This document shows positions 53,166 through 62,528 of a stretch of DNA of 64,000 nucleotides, piece by piece. Every line of letters begins with the position of its first letter. Positions within the stretch are counted from its first letter, which is position 1. The notes below the pieces were generated by a model. That model saw only the letters and a list, made by a program, of their open reading frames with translations. It did no database searches and was not told the origin of the DNA. The position numbers and the translations under genes were made by a program. Origin of the DNA: Pseudochrobactrum sp. sp1633 (GTDB lineage Bacteria; Pseudomonadota; Alphaproteobacteria; Rhizobiales; Rhizobiaceae); the NCBI RefSeq assembly GCF_030376605.1, contig NZ_JARRAE010000002.1, forward strand, positions 1 through 64,000. The letters are read 5' to 3'.

Positions 53166-55832
53166 TTACCAGCGTATCTTAAATCCGAGATTGCCGGAGA
53201 GGCTGTAATTGTCACTGATATTTTTCGTGGCACCGCTGGTTTCAACTGTCCCGAAGACGGCATATTGGCCGTCATTCCAGCTATAGGTGGAGCCCAGTGT
53301 CAGCTGGAGCTGTGTACGCTCATCCCCGCCGGTATAAAAAGGTGTGCCGGATACGAGGGTGAGATCGGAATTGCCGGTGAAGTTTTGCTGCACACCGACC
53401 ATGCCGTAAAGATCCAGCTTTCTGGTGAAGCCGGCACTGTCCTGCCATGCATTTTCATAATTCGCCGCCAGCGCCAGACGCCCGAGTATATCATTTTCGT
53501 TGGAGTGATGAACTCTGGCATTATAAAAATCCGTATAATCTTTCAGGTTCAGGCCTGAATAGGTTATTTGCGCTTGCGGTGTGAAAGACCAGAAATCATT
53601 ATATTGTATGCGCTTTCCGATCTCTATACCGAGACCGTAGCCGGTGTTGTTATGATCTGAGACATGATTTTTTCTGGTCAGATCAGAGTAAAGATCGGTT
53701 TTGTACCAGCTGAACTGCCCTTGTGTATCAATATACAGACCGTTATCGCCGTACCATGTCAAAGCGCCGCCAAAACCATAGGCCTGCGTGTTAATATCAC
53801 CCGTACCATATCGGGATGATGTTTTGCTTTTAGCGTCAAGATAATGCACCCAGCCGCTACCGATCAGGCGTCCGTTTTCAGTTTCACGCAGCTGGCTGTC
53901 CAATCCTGCCTGCACCAGCCAGTAATTTTGGCGGGTTTTACTGGCAATGGTTGAAGACTGCGCGCCAATGCGATCCTGCCCTGCCTCTGTTCGAGCCCAA
54001 AACAATCCGGTATCCGTCAGCACTGTACCTGCTTCAGGTGGCTGATAGCCGCGTCCGGGTCCGTCACCTTGGGCAATATGATAGGCACCGGCTCCGCTCC
54101 AGTAACGGTTGCCCGCACGGGTATAGAGTGATGACATCAATGTTTGGTTGAGGCTTTTCATGTTCTCAACATTAGCATTATAGAGCGGAACGCCCGGCTG
54201 ATAGCGAGGATCAGGATTTGGTCCCGGTGGCAAAGGAGGCCCTGGAGGGTTTGGCGGGCCGGGAGGGTTAGGAGGTCCCGGAGGATTTGGTGGCCCAGGA
54301 GGATTAGGGGGACCTGGAGGATTTGGAGGTCCCGGAGGGGTGGTTTGGGTGCTTCTCAGATACCAGTTACCATCATCCGTAGCTGGTAGTCCTTTTTCCA
54401 GTGTATAGGCATAAGCACCGGCGATAATGGCATCTTTTTCATCTGTTGTGGTGTAGTCGGGGTTGCCAAGTAGGAATGTGGCGTCGGATTGACCGCTTAC
54501 TTTAACAACCTGAATGCCATTGACAGTGGGTGCGCCAGTTCCATTTTTGTTGCGGATTATCATGGCCGAAGAGCCTAATGTGAGACCTGTAATATCAAGC
54601 ATGTCGGTGGCGGAGTTATCATCACTCAAGCTGACGTCAATAATAATCTTACTATTTTCATTGCCCACATAATTTCCATTTATTGTCATTTTATAGAAAT
54701 TTGAATCATCGCCTGGAGATAATGTTGCAGAGTTAGAGATGTTATTGATGCTGACAAACCCGGATAAAACGGATGAATCTCGCAAGTATATTTTATTTTC
54801 TATGCTTATTGGATTGTTGATTGACCCTGAATGTATAACAGAATCGTTGAAGGCGTAAATTTCTCCATTTCCTGTAATGTTGTTTTTTAAATTAAATATT
54901 CCATCCGTATTAAAAAAATTTATTATTGCAGTTCCAGCGCCTGTTTCTATTGATTTTGCAATAATCTGACCGCCTTTTTGAGTATTGCTGCCAATATTAA
55001 GTGTTCCTTTAGATCCTGCATTTTGGGCGATTATAATTTTATTTTCGGCTTGCAGGATTGCGCTGTTCAATAGGGTAATTGTAGCGTCACCAGCTTCACC
55101 TAAAATAATATTATCTTTTGAAAGTAATTTGCTATTGGTGTCAGATAATGTTGCCTCTAAATCGGAGTTCTGAAATTTTGCTAAAGTCAAACTTTCAGTA
55201 AAAATCTGAGCGCCTTCAAAAATATGTAGATTCGTAAAACCTTTATTTGCGAAAGTTGTATGGCCAAGGGTTGCTTTTGTGTCTGAATCTTTTGCAATAA
55301 TTTGCAATGAGGATGCATAAGCTTCGCCCGTTAAGAAGATGGAGTTGGTGTTGGTTTGAATTAACTTTGAGCCAGATTGTAGTACAATTTTAGTTGGGCC
55401 GGGATTGATCCCATGATTTAAATTTCCGCTAATTGAAAGTTTTCCATTACTGGAAATGCTGATTGTATTTCCAGTTTCTGCTTTCTCAAGTAGAACAAAA
55501 TCTATTACATTTAGTGTTCCGCCATCAATATTTAAGATAGGAGAGTCTGTACTTTTTGTTGCGCCAAAACTCAACTGATTTATTGTAGTATTGCTTCCTG
55601 TTGTAATCGATGGGGCGAAAATAGCCGATTTGCTAAATATTGCCCTGTCGGCTACCCCCGGTATGCCATTGACTTCGGCTCCATTGCCTTTCGCCCAATT
55701 GCGTGTATCAAACCAGTTCGTGTTAACTGTTCCGTCCCAAATATATTCTCCTGCATATAATTTATTCACTGGGGAATATAATATCGTTGTAGATAAAATT
55801 AATGCGTAATATTTATTTGATGTAAGAACCAT
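53166..55832 (-). CDS. Autotransporter outer-membrane beta-barrel protein
   Basis: An 888-residue type V secretion protein. A signal-like N-terminus (YYALILSTTILYSPVNKLYAGE) is followed by a passenger of about 470 residues with beta-helix repeats (SGSKLIQTNTNSIFLTG, NIGSNTQKGGQI). A proline-rich linker of repeated PPGPPN units (residues about 495-540) precedes a C-terminal barrel of about 280 residues (MGVQQNFTGNSDLTLVSGT; ends NLGFKIRW with the aromatic export signal). The passenger half is more AT-rich than the barrel. The role is probably surface adhesion, with substrate unknown. No protease triad was seen. Confidence 0.92.
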   Translation of the reverse strand: MVLTSNKYYALILSTTILYSPVNKLYAGEYIWDGTVNTNWFDTRNWAKGNGAEVNGIPGVADRAIFSKSAIFAPSITTGSNTTINQLSFGATKSTDSPILNIDGGTLNVIDFVLLEKAETGNTISISSNGKLSISGNLNHGINPGPTKIVLQSGSKLIQTNTNSIFLTGEAYASSLQIIAKDSDTKATLGHTTFANKGFTNLHIFEGAQIFTESLTLAKFQNSDLEATLSDTNSKLLSKDNIILGEAGDATITLLNSAILQAENKIIIAQNAGSKGTLNIGSNTQKGGQIIAKSIETGAGTAIINFFNTDGIFNLKNNITGNGEIYAFNDSVIHSGSINNPISIENKIYLRDSSVLSGFVSINNISNSATLSPGDDSNFYKMTINGNYVGNENSKIIIDVSLSDDNSATDMLDITGLTLGSSAMIIRNKNGTGAPTVNGIQVVKVSGQSDATFLLGNPDYTTTDEKDAIIAGAYAYTLEKGLPATDDGNWYLRSTQTTPPGPPNPPGPPNPPGPPNPPGPPNPPGPPNPPGPPLPPGPNPDPRYQPGVPLYNANVENMKSLNQTLMSSLYTRAGNRYWSGAGAYHIAQGDGPGRGYQPPEAGTVLTDTGLFWARTEAGQDRIGAQSSTIASKTRQNYWLVQAGLDSQLRETENGRLIGSGWVHYLDAKSKTSSRYGTGDINTQAYGFGGALTWYGDNGLYIDTQGQFSWYKTDLYSDLTRKNHVSDHNNTGYGLGIEIGKRIQYNDFWSFTPQAQITYSGLNLKDYTDFYNARVHHSNENDILGRLALAANYENAWQDSAGFTRKLDLYGMVGVQQNFTGNSDLTLVSGTPFYTGGDERTQLQLTLGSTYSWNDGQYAVFGTVETSGATKNISDNYSLSGNLGFKIRW
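54230..54342 (-). repeat. 18-bp coding repeat encoding PPGPPN
   Basis: About six tandem 18-base units encode Pro-Pro-Gly-Pro-Pro-Asn in the autotransporter linker. Third positions have drifted between units, so selection has kept the protein repeat. Unit number may still vary by slippage in steps of 18 bases, which keeps the frame. Confidence 0.85.
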
Positions 55833-55955
55833 GATTATCTCCTTGGTTCTTAATTGATATGTTTAATATTTATTCATATCAGCTGTTATATTTGACAAGA
55901 TTTAGCGTCGAATGATAATTTAACACTTATAAATCTGCACTGTGTCTTTTATAGC

Positions 55956-55987
55956 AAAACGCCGCTGAATTTCTTCAGCGGCGTTTT
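55956..55987 (-). terminator. Rho-independent terminator of acnA
   Basis: AAAACGCCGCTGAA pairs exactly with TTCAGCGGCGTTTT around TTTC. It lies 23 bases beyond the acnA stop on the minus strand. Confidence 0.93.
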
Positions 55988-56010
55988 CATTTGTAATATG
56001 CGTTGAGCTA

Positions 56011-58701
56011 TCAGGCTTTGGCCAAATCACGCAGAACTGTCTGCAGAATGCCGCCGTTCTTCATGTAGTCCAGCTCATCCAGCGTATCGATACGGCAGAT
56101 TAATGGTACCTGTTTCACAGTGCCGTCACCATAGGTGATGGTTGCATTGGTCTTCTGGCGTGGACGAATGTCTGCCAGACCTTCAATGGTAACCACTTCA
56201 TCGCCCTTCAGGCCGAGGGACTGCCAGCTTGTGCCGTCTTCAAACACAAATGGTACAATGCCCATGCCCACGAGGTTGGAACGGTGAATACGCTCAAACG
56301 ACTGTGAGATCACAGCTTTAACGCCGAGCAGATTGGTACCCTTAGCAGCCCAGTCTCGGGACGAGCCGTTACCATATTCAACACCGGCAAACACAACCAG
56401 CGGAACGCCCTCAGCCTTATACTGCATTGCTGCATCATAGATCGAGGTTTCTTCCTTGCTTGGGTAATGAATGGTGTAACCGCCTTCACGACCATTCTCA
56501 CCCAGCATGTGGTTGCGGATACGGATATTGGCAAAAGTACCGCGCATCATCACTTCGTGGTTACCACGACGTGTACCGTACTGGTTGAAGTCTGCAACAG
56601 CCACGCCGTTATCAAGCAGATATTTACCGGCAGGGGACTGTGCCTTGATCGAACCGGCTGGCGAAATGTGGTCAGTGGTGATCTTGTCGCCGAACAGGCC
56701 GAGCACGCGAGCGCCCTTAATGTCGGAGATTTCACCAGCTGATTTGCCCATGCCTACGAAATATGGCGGGTTCTGCACATAGGTCGAGTTATCGTCCCAT
56801 GCATAGGTCTGACCGGCTGGCACCTGAACGGCTTGCCAGTTTTCATCACCCTTGAACACGTCGGCATATTTTTCCGAGAAGATCTTGCGGGTAACGTTCT
56901 TGGCAATGAATTCCTGAATTTCAGCCGATGAAGGCCAGATATCGCGTAAGTATACAGGATTGCCGTCTTTGTCTTCGCCAAGTGGTTCTGTGGTCAGATC
57001 CTTGGTGACAGTACCGGCCAGAGCGTGAGCAACAACCAGTGGCGGGGAAGCCAGATAGTTGGCCTGAACATCAGGCGATACGCGACCTTCAAAGTTACGA
57101 TTACCGGAAAGAACCGCAGCACCGATCAGACCTTTTTCATTGATGGTCTTGGAGATCGGAGCAGGCAGGGGACCGGAGTTGCCGATACAGGTGGTGCAGC
57201 CGAAGCCGACCAGGTTGAAGCCCAGCGCGTCGAGATCGCTCTGCAGACCGGCGGATTCAAGATAGGCCGCCACAACCTGAGAGCCAGGTGCCAGCGATGT
57301 CTTAACCCAAGGCTTGGTTTTCAGGCCTTTGGCAACCGCATTGCGGGCAAGAAGACCGGCAGCAATCAGCACGCTCGGGTTCGAGGTGTTGGTGCAGGAA
57401 GTGATCGCAGCGATCACTACATCGCCGTGGCCGAGGTCGAAATCTTCGCCTTCAACAGCATAACGTGCGGTCTGACCGGTTGTCTTCTTATATTCGTTTT
57501 CCAGAGAGGTCGCAAAACCGGAGGCAATGCCTTCCAGCGGAATGCGGCCTTCAGGGCGCTTAGGACCAGCCATGGATGGCACAACGTCAGCCATATCCAG
57601 CTCAAGAATGTCGGTGAAGACAGGATCAGTGCTGTCCGCTTCACGCCACATGCCCTGTGCACGGGAATAGGCTTCAACCAGAGCAATGCGATGTTCATCG
57701 CGGCCGGTTGTGTTCATGTAGTTGAGGGTTTCTTTGTCGATTGGGAAGAAACCACAGGTCGCGCCGTATTCAGGGCCCATATTGGCAATGGTTGCGCGGT
57801 CTGCAAGGGTCATATTGTCGAGACCCGGACCGAAGAACTCAACGAATTTACCGACAACGCCTTTTTTACGCAGCATCTGGGTAACGGTGAGCACGAGGTC
57901 AGTCGCGGTTACGCCTTCTTTGACCTTACCGGTCAGGCGGAAGCCGATAACTTCCGGCAGCAGCATGGAAACCGGCTGGCCGAGCATCGAAGCTTCCGCT
58001 TCAATACCACCAACACCCCAGCCAAGAACGCCAAGACCGTTGACCATCGTGGTATGGCTGTCGGTACCAACGCAAGTATCAGGATAAGCGGTGGTTACGC
58101 CGTCTTCTTCCTTGGTCCAGACGCCCTGCGCCAGATATTCAAGGTTAACCTGATGGCAGATACCTGTGCCCGGAGGAACAACGCGGAAGTTCTGGAATGC
58201 CTGCTGGCCCCATTTCAGGAAGCGGTAACGCTCGGCATTGCGCTGATATTCGAGATCAACGTTGTTTTTGAAAGCCTGCGGATTGCCGAATTCGTCAACG
58301 ATCACCGAGTGGTCGATCACGAGGTCAACAGGAACCAGCGGGTTGATCTGTTCGGCATTGCCGCCGAGTGCCACCATAGCATCGCGCATGGCTGCAAGAT
58401 CAACAACAGCAGGAACGCCGGTAAAGTCCTGCATCAAAACGCGGGCAGGGCGATAGGCGATTTCCGCGCCGGCCTGACCACGGTCTGCAAGCCACTTGGC
58501 GACATTTTCGATGTCCGCTTTTTTGACGCTGCGGTCATCTTCAAAGCGCAGAAGGTTTTCAAGCAGAACCTTCATCGAGAAAGGGAGTTTGGATACACCT
58601 TCAAGACCGTTCTTTTCAGCTTCGGTCAGGCTGTAATAAACATAGTCTTTGCCGTCGACGGTAAGCGTCTTACGGCATTTGAAACTATCGATGTGAGACA
58701 C
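56011..58701 (-). CDS. acnA: Aconitate hydratase A
   Basis: An 896-residue aconitase, the tricarboxylic-acid cycle enzyme that isomerises citrate to isocitrate through cis-aconitate. The [4Fe-4S] ligands are seen in the [10 protein letters not shown] loop and in [39 protein letters not shown] and [18 protein letters not shown] are intact. Length matches the AcnA/IRP-type family. Translation starts at GTG (58699-58701). Its AGGA ribosome-binding site is inside a 9-bp hairpin stem. Divergent from ccmA. Many bacteria also use apo-aconitase for RNA binding. Confidence 0.96.
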   Translation of the reverse strand: MSHIDSFKCRKTLTVDGKDYVYYSLTEAEKNGLEGVSKLPFSMKVLLENLLRFEDDRSVKKADIENVAKWLADRGQAGAEIAYRPARVLMQDFTGVPAVVDLAAMRDAMVALGGNAEQINPLVPVDLVIDHSVIVDEFGNPQAFKNNVDLEYQRNAERYRFLKWGQQAFQNFRVVPPGTGICHQVNLEYLAQGVWTKEEDGVTTAYPDTCVGTDSHTTMVNGLGVLGWGVGGIEAEASMLGQPVSMLLPEVIGFRLTGKVKEGVTATDLVLTVTQMLRKKGVVGKFVEFFGPGLDNMTLADRATIANMGPEYGATCGFFPIDKETLNYMNTTGRDEHRIALVEAYSRAQGMWREADSTDPVFTDILELDMADVVPSMAGPKRPEGRIPLEGIASGFATSLENEYKKTTGQTARYAVEGEDFDLGHGDVVIAAITSCTNTSNPSVLIAAGLLARNAVAKGLKTKPWVKTSLAPGSQVVAAYLESAGLQSDLDALGFNLVGFGCTTCIGNSGPLPAPISKTINEKGLIGAAVLSGNRNFEGRVSPDVQANYLASPPLVVAHALAGTVTKDLTTEPLGEDKDGNPVYLRDIWPSSAEIQEFIAKNVTRKIFSEKYADVFKGDENWQAVQVPAGQTYAWDDNSTYVQNPPYFVGMGKSAGEISDIKGARVLGLFGDKITTDHISPAGSIKAQSPAGKYLLDNGVAVADFNQYGTRRGNHEVMMRGTFANIRIRNHMLGENGREGGYTIHYPSKEETSIYDAAMQYKAEGVPLVVFAGVEYGNGSSRDWAAKGTNLLGVKAVISQSFERIHRSNLVGMGIVPFVFEDGTSWQSLGLKGDEVVTIEGLADIRPRQKTNATITYGDGTVKQVPLICRIDTLDELDYMKNGGILQTVLRDLAKA

Positions 58702-58704
58702 GAT

Positions 58705-58745
58705 GTTCGTCCTTCATGCTTACTGGCCGGAAAACCAGGACGAAC
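58705..58745 (-). promoter_or_regulatory. Hairpin sequestering the acnA ribosome-binding site
   Basis: On the minus strand GTTCGTCCT (58745-58737) pairs exactly with AGGACGAAC (58713-58705), with 23 bases between. AGGAC is the ribosome-binding site, 7 bases before the GTG start. The stem would hide it unless opened by a protein, RNA or the ribosome. Confidence 0.6.
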
Positions 58746-59047
58746 GCCTCTGCTGCGTTTCAAGGACGCGCTTAGGTGCGGGTGCAGTCATTTCCGCTGT
58801 CCGTCCCGAGGCCTGTGCTTAACAAGGAACTTGTTTAACAAACATCAGGCTTTAGAGATCGGCCAAAAATGGTTTCCACGCCGACCGCTGGCATGGTAGC
58901 TGCTATATAGTCAGTTTTTTAAAACTGTTCCAGACTCTTAAAGCGTAAAATTATGCTGTTGCGTCGAAATGTTGCGGCTTGTTTATCCGTCGTTCCTGAT
59001 AGGGAAAACCGGACAATTTGATGAATATTCGTGTGATCGGAGGCCAT
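58746..59047. other. Divergent region between acnA and ccmA
   Basis: About 300 bases. It is GC-rich to 58880, then AT-rich with a perfect dyad CAGTTTT-TT-AAAACTG (58911-58926). That dyad may be an operator or promoter element for ccmA. No RNA gene was recognised. Confidence 0.35.
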
Positions 59048-59707
59048 ATGCGGCTCGTTGCGGAAAATCTGAGTGGGGAGCGGGGCGATAATCTCCTGTT
59101 CAACTCTCTGTGCGCAAGTCTGCAAAATGGTCAGGCGTTGATTATTACAGGGCCGAATGGTGCAGGAAAATCAACGCTGCTGCGAATCATCGCCGGTCTT
59201 TTGCCCGCCGCTGAGGGGGCGGTCTGGTTGGAGGCGGATGGTGTGCAGGAGCCGGTGATGGCACACAGCCATTATTTGAGTACGCTCAATGCGATGAAGC
59301 CGGCGCTGAGTGTTTATGAAAATTTGAAATTCTGGCAGGATTTTCATGGAAGCCCTTTGCACGACATTGATGAGGCTTTGGAAACAGTCGGCCTCTTCAA
59401 TATTGATCATCTGCCTTATGGCTATCTCTCAACAGGGCAGAAGCGCCGCGTAACCATTGCCACGCTGCTCTGCTCGCACCGGCCTTTATGGCTGCTGGAT
59501 GAGCCGACCTCGGGGCTGGACACCCATGCGCAAACGATGTTTGCCGGTGTGATGCGTACCCATTTGGCTGCGGGTGGTATGATTGTTGCTGTCACCCATA
59601 TTGCGCTCGGTCTTGAACAGGCGGGTTCTGATGCGGTGCAGCATTTGCGGCTAGAAGATTACCAGCTTGGCGATCATAGCGCTGAAACGCAGGGCTGGCT
59701 GCTATGA
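59048..59707 (+). CDS. ccmA: Haem exporter ATP-binding protein CcmA
   Basis: A 219-residue ABC ATPase of system I cytochrome c maturation. Walker A is GPNGAGKSTLLRII, the signature YLSTGQKRRVTIA and Walker B WLLDEPTSGLD. With CcmB it powers release of haem-loaded CcmE. The ATG at 59048 has GGAGG 4 bases upstream; an ATG at 59018 lacks a site. It overlaps ccmB by four bases. No ccmE, ccmF or ccmH is in the window, so they lie elsewhere. Confidence 0.94.
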   Translation: MRLVAENLSGERGDNLLFNSLCASLQNGQALIITGPNGAGKSTLLRIIAGLLPAAEGAVWLEADGVQEPVMAHSHYLSTLNAMKPALSVYENLKFWQDFHGSPLHDIDEALETVGLFNIDHLPYGYLSTGQKRRVTIATLLCSHRPLWLLDEPTSGLDTHAQTMFAGVMRTHLAAGGMIVAVTHIALGLEQAGSDAVQHLRLEDYQLGDHSAETQGWLL

Positions 59708-60369
59708 AAGCTTTGTTCTGGCGTGATCTGCGCATTGCCATTCGCGCAGGCGGCGGTGCCTTAACCGGCATCCTGTTTTATCTGGCGGTAGCCGCTGTTG
59801 TGCCTTTCGCCGTGGGGCCTGACCTCAAACTGCTGGCGCGCATTGGCCCGGCAATGTTGTGGCTCGGCGCGCTGCTGGCAGTGCTGCTCGGCCTTGACCG
59901 GCTGTTTCAGGCGGATCGTGAGGACGGTTCGCTGGATGTGATGATCATGGCGCGCGAACGCCATTTCCTGACGCTGACAGTCATTGTGAAATGTCTGGCG
60001 CATTGGGTGGCAACGGTTCTGCCGCTGGTGATTGCCGCGCCGTTTCTGGGGCTGATTATGAATATGGAGCCGCTGGCAATCGGCGCTACCACGCTCACCT
60101 TGCTGATCGGTACGCCTGCGGTTATTTTTATCGGCGCGTTAGGGGCGGCGCTGGCCGTTTCTATGCCGCGCGGCGGATTGCTTGTTTCGGTGATGATCCT
60201 GCCGCTGACCATTCCGGTGCTGATTTTTGGTGTTTCGGCATCTTATGGCGCGGTGACAGAAAACGCAGCATTCATTTCACCACTGCTGATGTTGTCGGCG
60301 AATACGCTGATTGCTGCGATTATCGGGCCATTGGCCGCAGGTTACGCGTTGAAAATCTCAACGGATTAA
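59704..60369 (+). CDS. ccmB: Haem exporter membrane protein CcmB
   Basis: A 221-residue polytopic inner-membrane protein with about six helices, partner of CcmA. The opening FWRDLRIAIRAGGGALTG and the loop FQADREDGSLDVMI are typical. It overlaps ccmA by four bases. About 80 bases with a hairpin separate it from ccmC. Confidence 0.93.
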   Translation: MKALFWRDLRIAIRAGGGALTGILFYLAVAAVVPFAVGPDLKLLARIGPAMLWLGALLAVLLGLDRLFQADREDGSLDVMIMARERHFLTLTVIVKCLAHWVATVLPLVIAAPFLGLIMNMEPLAIGATTLTLLIGTPAVIFIGALGAALAVSMPRGGLLVSVMILPLTIPVLIFGVSASYGAVTENAAFISPLLMLSANTLIAAIIGPLAAGYALKISTD

Positions 60370-60373
60370 ATCG

Positions 60374-60408
60374 ACATCCTGAAGATTGTTTCATAGTTTT
60401 CAGGATGT
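60374..60408 (+). terminator. Hairpin between ccmB and ccmC
   Basis: ACATCCTGAA (60374-60383) pairs with TTCAGGATGT (60399-60408). There is no strong T-run, so it may mark an attenuator or processing site rather than a full terminator. Confidence 0.45.
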
Positions 60409-60450
60409 ATTCTAAGAATGGCTTAAGCTTGCAAACATATCCGGGTTCCT

Positions 60451-61269
60451 ATGACTGAACGACCAACTCATAAAGCTGCACCACAAGCTGCATCGCGCCG
60501 CTTTCAGGCGCTGCTTGATCTGGCAAATCCGACAAGATTCCTGAGCCTGAGCAGTAAAATCCTGCCCTGGCTGTCAGGATTGACCGTGCTGTTGCTGTTG
60601 ATCGGCCTTTATATGGTGTGGTTTGCACCGGAAGATTATCAGCAGGGACTGACCGTTAAAATCATGTTCATCCACGTACCTTTCGCGTGGCTGTCAATGA
60701 TGTGCTATACAGTGATGGCTCTTGCAGCGCTCGGCACACTGGTCTGGCGGCATCCGCTGGCCGATGTTTCGGCCAAGGCTGCGGCACCGCTGGGGGCAAT
60801 GTTTACCGCATTGGCGCTGATCACCGGTTCGCTGTGGGGCAAGCCGATGTGGGGCACATGGTGGGTATGGGATGCACGCCTGACCTCGGTTTTCATTCTG
60901 TTTCTGATGTATCTCGGTATTATTGCACTGACCCGCGCGCTGGATGATCAGGCGAAGGCAGCCCGTGCTGCTGCCGTGCTGACGCTGGTTGGCTTCATCA
61001 ATATTCCGATCATCAAATTCTCGGTCGACTGGTGGAACACGCTGCATCAGCCGGCTTCCGTGCTGCGCATGGAAGGCCCCGCAATGCCGCCGAGCATGCT
61101 CTATCCACTGCTGGTGATGGCATTCGCTATGACGATGCTGTTTTTCACGCTGCATTTGATGGCAATGCGCAATGAGATTTTCGGCCGCCGTATCGCAGCG
61201 ATGCGCAAGATTGCAGCACGCAGCGCCGAGCGTGAGAGCGCAAAAGCACGCACAGGAGCCACAGTATGA
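60451..61269 (+). CDS. ccmC: Haem-delivery protein CcmC
   Basis: A 272-residue membrane protein that loads haem onto CcmE. The WWD haem-handling domain is visible as WGTWWVWDARLTS, flanked by His residues (FIHVPFAWLSMM; WWNTLHQPAS). Six helices are predicted. The overlap ATGA with ccmD implies coupling. Length fits the family with a slightly longer N-terminus. Confidence 0.95.
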   Translation: MTERPTHKAAPQAASRRFQALLDLANPTRFLSLSSKILPWLSGLTVLLLLIGLYMVWFAPEDYQQGLTVKIMFIHVPFAWLSMMCYTVMALAALGTLVWRHPLADVSAKAAAPLGAMFTALALITGSLWGKPMWGTWWVWDARLTSVFILFLMYLGIIALTRALDDQAKAARAAAVLTLVGFINIPIIKFSVDWWNTLHQPASVLRMEGPAMPPSMLYPLLVMAFAMTMLFFTLHLMAMRNEIFGRRIAAMRKIAARSAERESAKARTGATV

Positions 61270-61424
61270 CGCATCTGACTTATGTGCTTATTTCCTATGG
61301 CATTTCAGCCGCGGTGATTATTGCAATTGTTGCTTGGATCATGCTTGCGCAAAACAATTTGCGGGCAGAGCTTGCACGACTTGAAAAACAAGGCATTCGC
61401 CGCCGCTCACAAAAGGCAAACTGA
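61266..61424 (+). CDS. ccmD: Haem exporter accessory protein CcmD
   Basis: A 52-residue single-helix protein. MTHLTYVLISYGISAAVIIA is followed by the rest of the helix and a basic tail (RAELARLEKQGIRRRSQ). It releases holo-CcmE from CcmABC. The ATG overlaps the ccmC stop, and 3 bases separate its stop from ccmG. Confidence 0.9.
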   Translation: MTHLTYVLISYGISAAVIIAIVAWIMLAQNNLRAELARLEKQGIRRRSQKAN

Positions 61425-61427
61425 AGC

Positions 61428-62045
61428 ATGACCGATCCGGTTGAAACGACGGGTGGCACTGACCTGCCGCCGAAAAAGAAGCGCGTTCTGGTTGCGCTGC
61501 TGCCGCTGATCATTTTTGCAGCACTTGCCGGTATATTCACATGGCAGTTGCTGAGCGGAAAAAACATGCAGGAAATTCCGTCTGCGCTGATCGGACGGGA
61601 TGCACCGCTGACCGACCTTCCGCAACTGGAAGGGCTGTTGCAGGCGAACGGAACGCAGACACCGGGGCTGAAAGGCTCTGATCTTAAAGGGCAGGTTACG
61701 CTGGTTAATATCTGGGCATCATGGTGCGTGCCGTGTCGCGATGAGCATCCGCAGATTATGAAGCTGGGGCAGGACGATCGTATTCGTGTGGTTGGTCTGA
61801 ACTATAAAGATGCGCCGGAAAATGCACTGGAATTCCTGAGCAGCCTCGGCAATCCTTATGATGTTGTCGGCACAGACCGTTCCGGCCGCGCGGGTATTGA
61901 ATGGGGCGTTTACGGCGTGCCGGAAACTTTCATTGTCAACCGTGAAGGCAAGATTGTTTATAAATTCGTCGGCCCTTTAAGTGACGAGAGCATGGCAAAA
62001 CAATTCATGCCTGAGGTTGAGAAGGCTTTATCAGATAAGAGCTGA
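61428..62045 (+). CDS. ccmG: Thiol:disulfide interchange protein CcmG/DsbE
   Basis: A 205-residue periplasmic thioredoxin-like protein with an N-terminal membrane anchor (LVALLPLIIFAALAGIFTW). The reducing active site is WASWCVPCRDEHP, and the cis-Pro loop is YGVPETFIVNREG. It keeps apocytochrome c cysteines reduced for haem attachment. Last gene of ccmABCDG. Confidence 0.95.
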   Translation: MTDPVETTGGTDLPPKKKRVLVALLPLIIFAALAGIFTWQLLSGKNMQEIPSALIGRDAPLTDLPQLEGLLQANGTQTPGLKGSDLKGQVTLVNIWASWCVPCRDEHPQIMKLGQDDRIRVVGLNYKDAPENALEFLSSLGNPYDVVGTDRSGRAGIEWGVYGVPETFIVNREGKIVYKFVGPLSDESMAKQFMPEVEKALSDKS

Positions 62046-62095
62046 TGTCTGAAGAGTGAGATTACACTGCACTTGGTATAAGTGCAGTGTATATT

Positions 62096-62449
62096 TTAAT
62101 TGCTGTCGATTTCCTGTAAAAAGCTCTCCAGCATGTTCTTGCTTTTGGCTAGTTTGGCTGTCTTTTGGTTGACCAGATGAATCTGTTCATGCAGGGTTTT
62201 TCGCAGTTCATCGCAAGGCTCAAATACGGGTTTTTCTCCTCTTATACAGGGAAGAAATTGCCGGATAGTCGTTAGTGTCATGCCGGCAACGCCAAGCAGT
62301 TTGATCCGCTCCACAGTACGAACCGCATTACTATCATAATCCCGATAACCGCTCGTTGAGCGCTGAGGTGTCAGCAGCCCTTCGGCTTCATAATATCGAA
62401 GCATCCGTATAGTTACATTGGTTCGCTTTGATAGTTCTCCGATTTTCAT
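62096..62449 (-). CDS. MerR-family transcriptional regulator
   Basis: A 117-residue MerR-type regulator. The N-terminal HTH (MKIGELSKRTNVTIRMLRYY) is followed by a wing and a coiled coil. Two Cys lie in the effector region (LPCIRGEKPVFEPCDEL), which could sense metal, thiol or oxidant, but the pattern does not match MerR, CueR or SoxR. Divergent from the aminotransferase gene over an operator-like dyad, so it likely controls that gene and perhaps itself. Confidence 0.9.
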   Translation of the reverse strand: MKIGELSKRTNVTIRMLRYYEAEGLLTPQRSTSGYRDYDSNAVRTVERIKLLGVAGMTLTTIRQFLPCIRGEKPVFEPCDELRKTLHEQIHLVNQKTAKLAKSKNMLESFLQEIDSN

Positions 62450-62458
62450 TGAACATCC

Positions 62459-62488
62459 TTGACTCTGACAGTGCTGTCAGACTGTAAA
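62459..62488 (+). promoter_or_regulatory. MerR-type promoter and operator
   Basis: TTGACT (62459-62464) is 18 bases from TGTAAA (62483-62488), or 19 from GTAAAG, which is the overlong spacer typical of MerR-controlled promoters. A perfect dyad CTGACAG-TG-CTGTCAG (62465-62480) fills the spacer. Confidence 0.65.
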
Positions 62489-62528
62489 GCATTTGCTCTT
62501 TCATGTGAAACCATTCAGGAGCAAAACA

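Noticed and set aside
54230-54342. CRISPR array
   Set aside because: The 18-bp units are contiguous, in frame and coding for PPGPPN, with no spacers. The 25-26 bp arrays at 44.6 and 46.9 kb also lack spacers.
57025-58899. A 624-codon open frame on the plus strand opposite acnA
   Set aside because: It is antisense to a well-conserved aconitase, has no domain or ribosome-binding site, and shows the composition of a codon-bias shadow.
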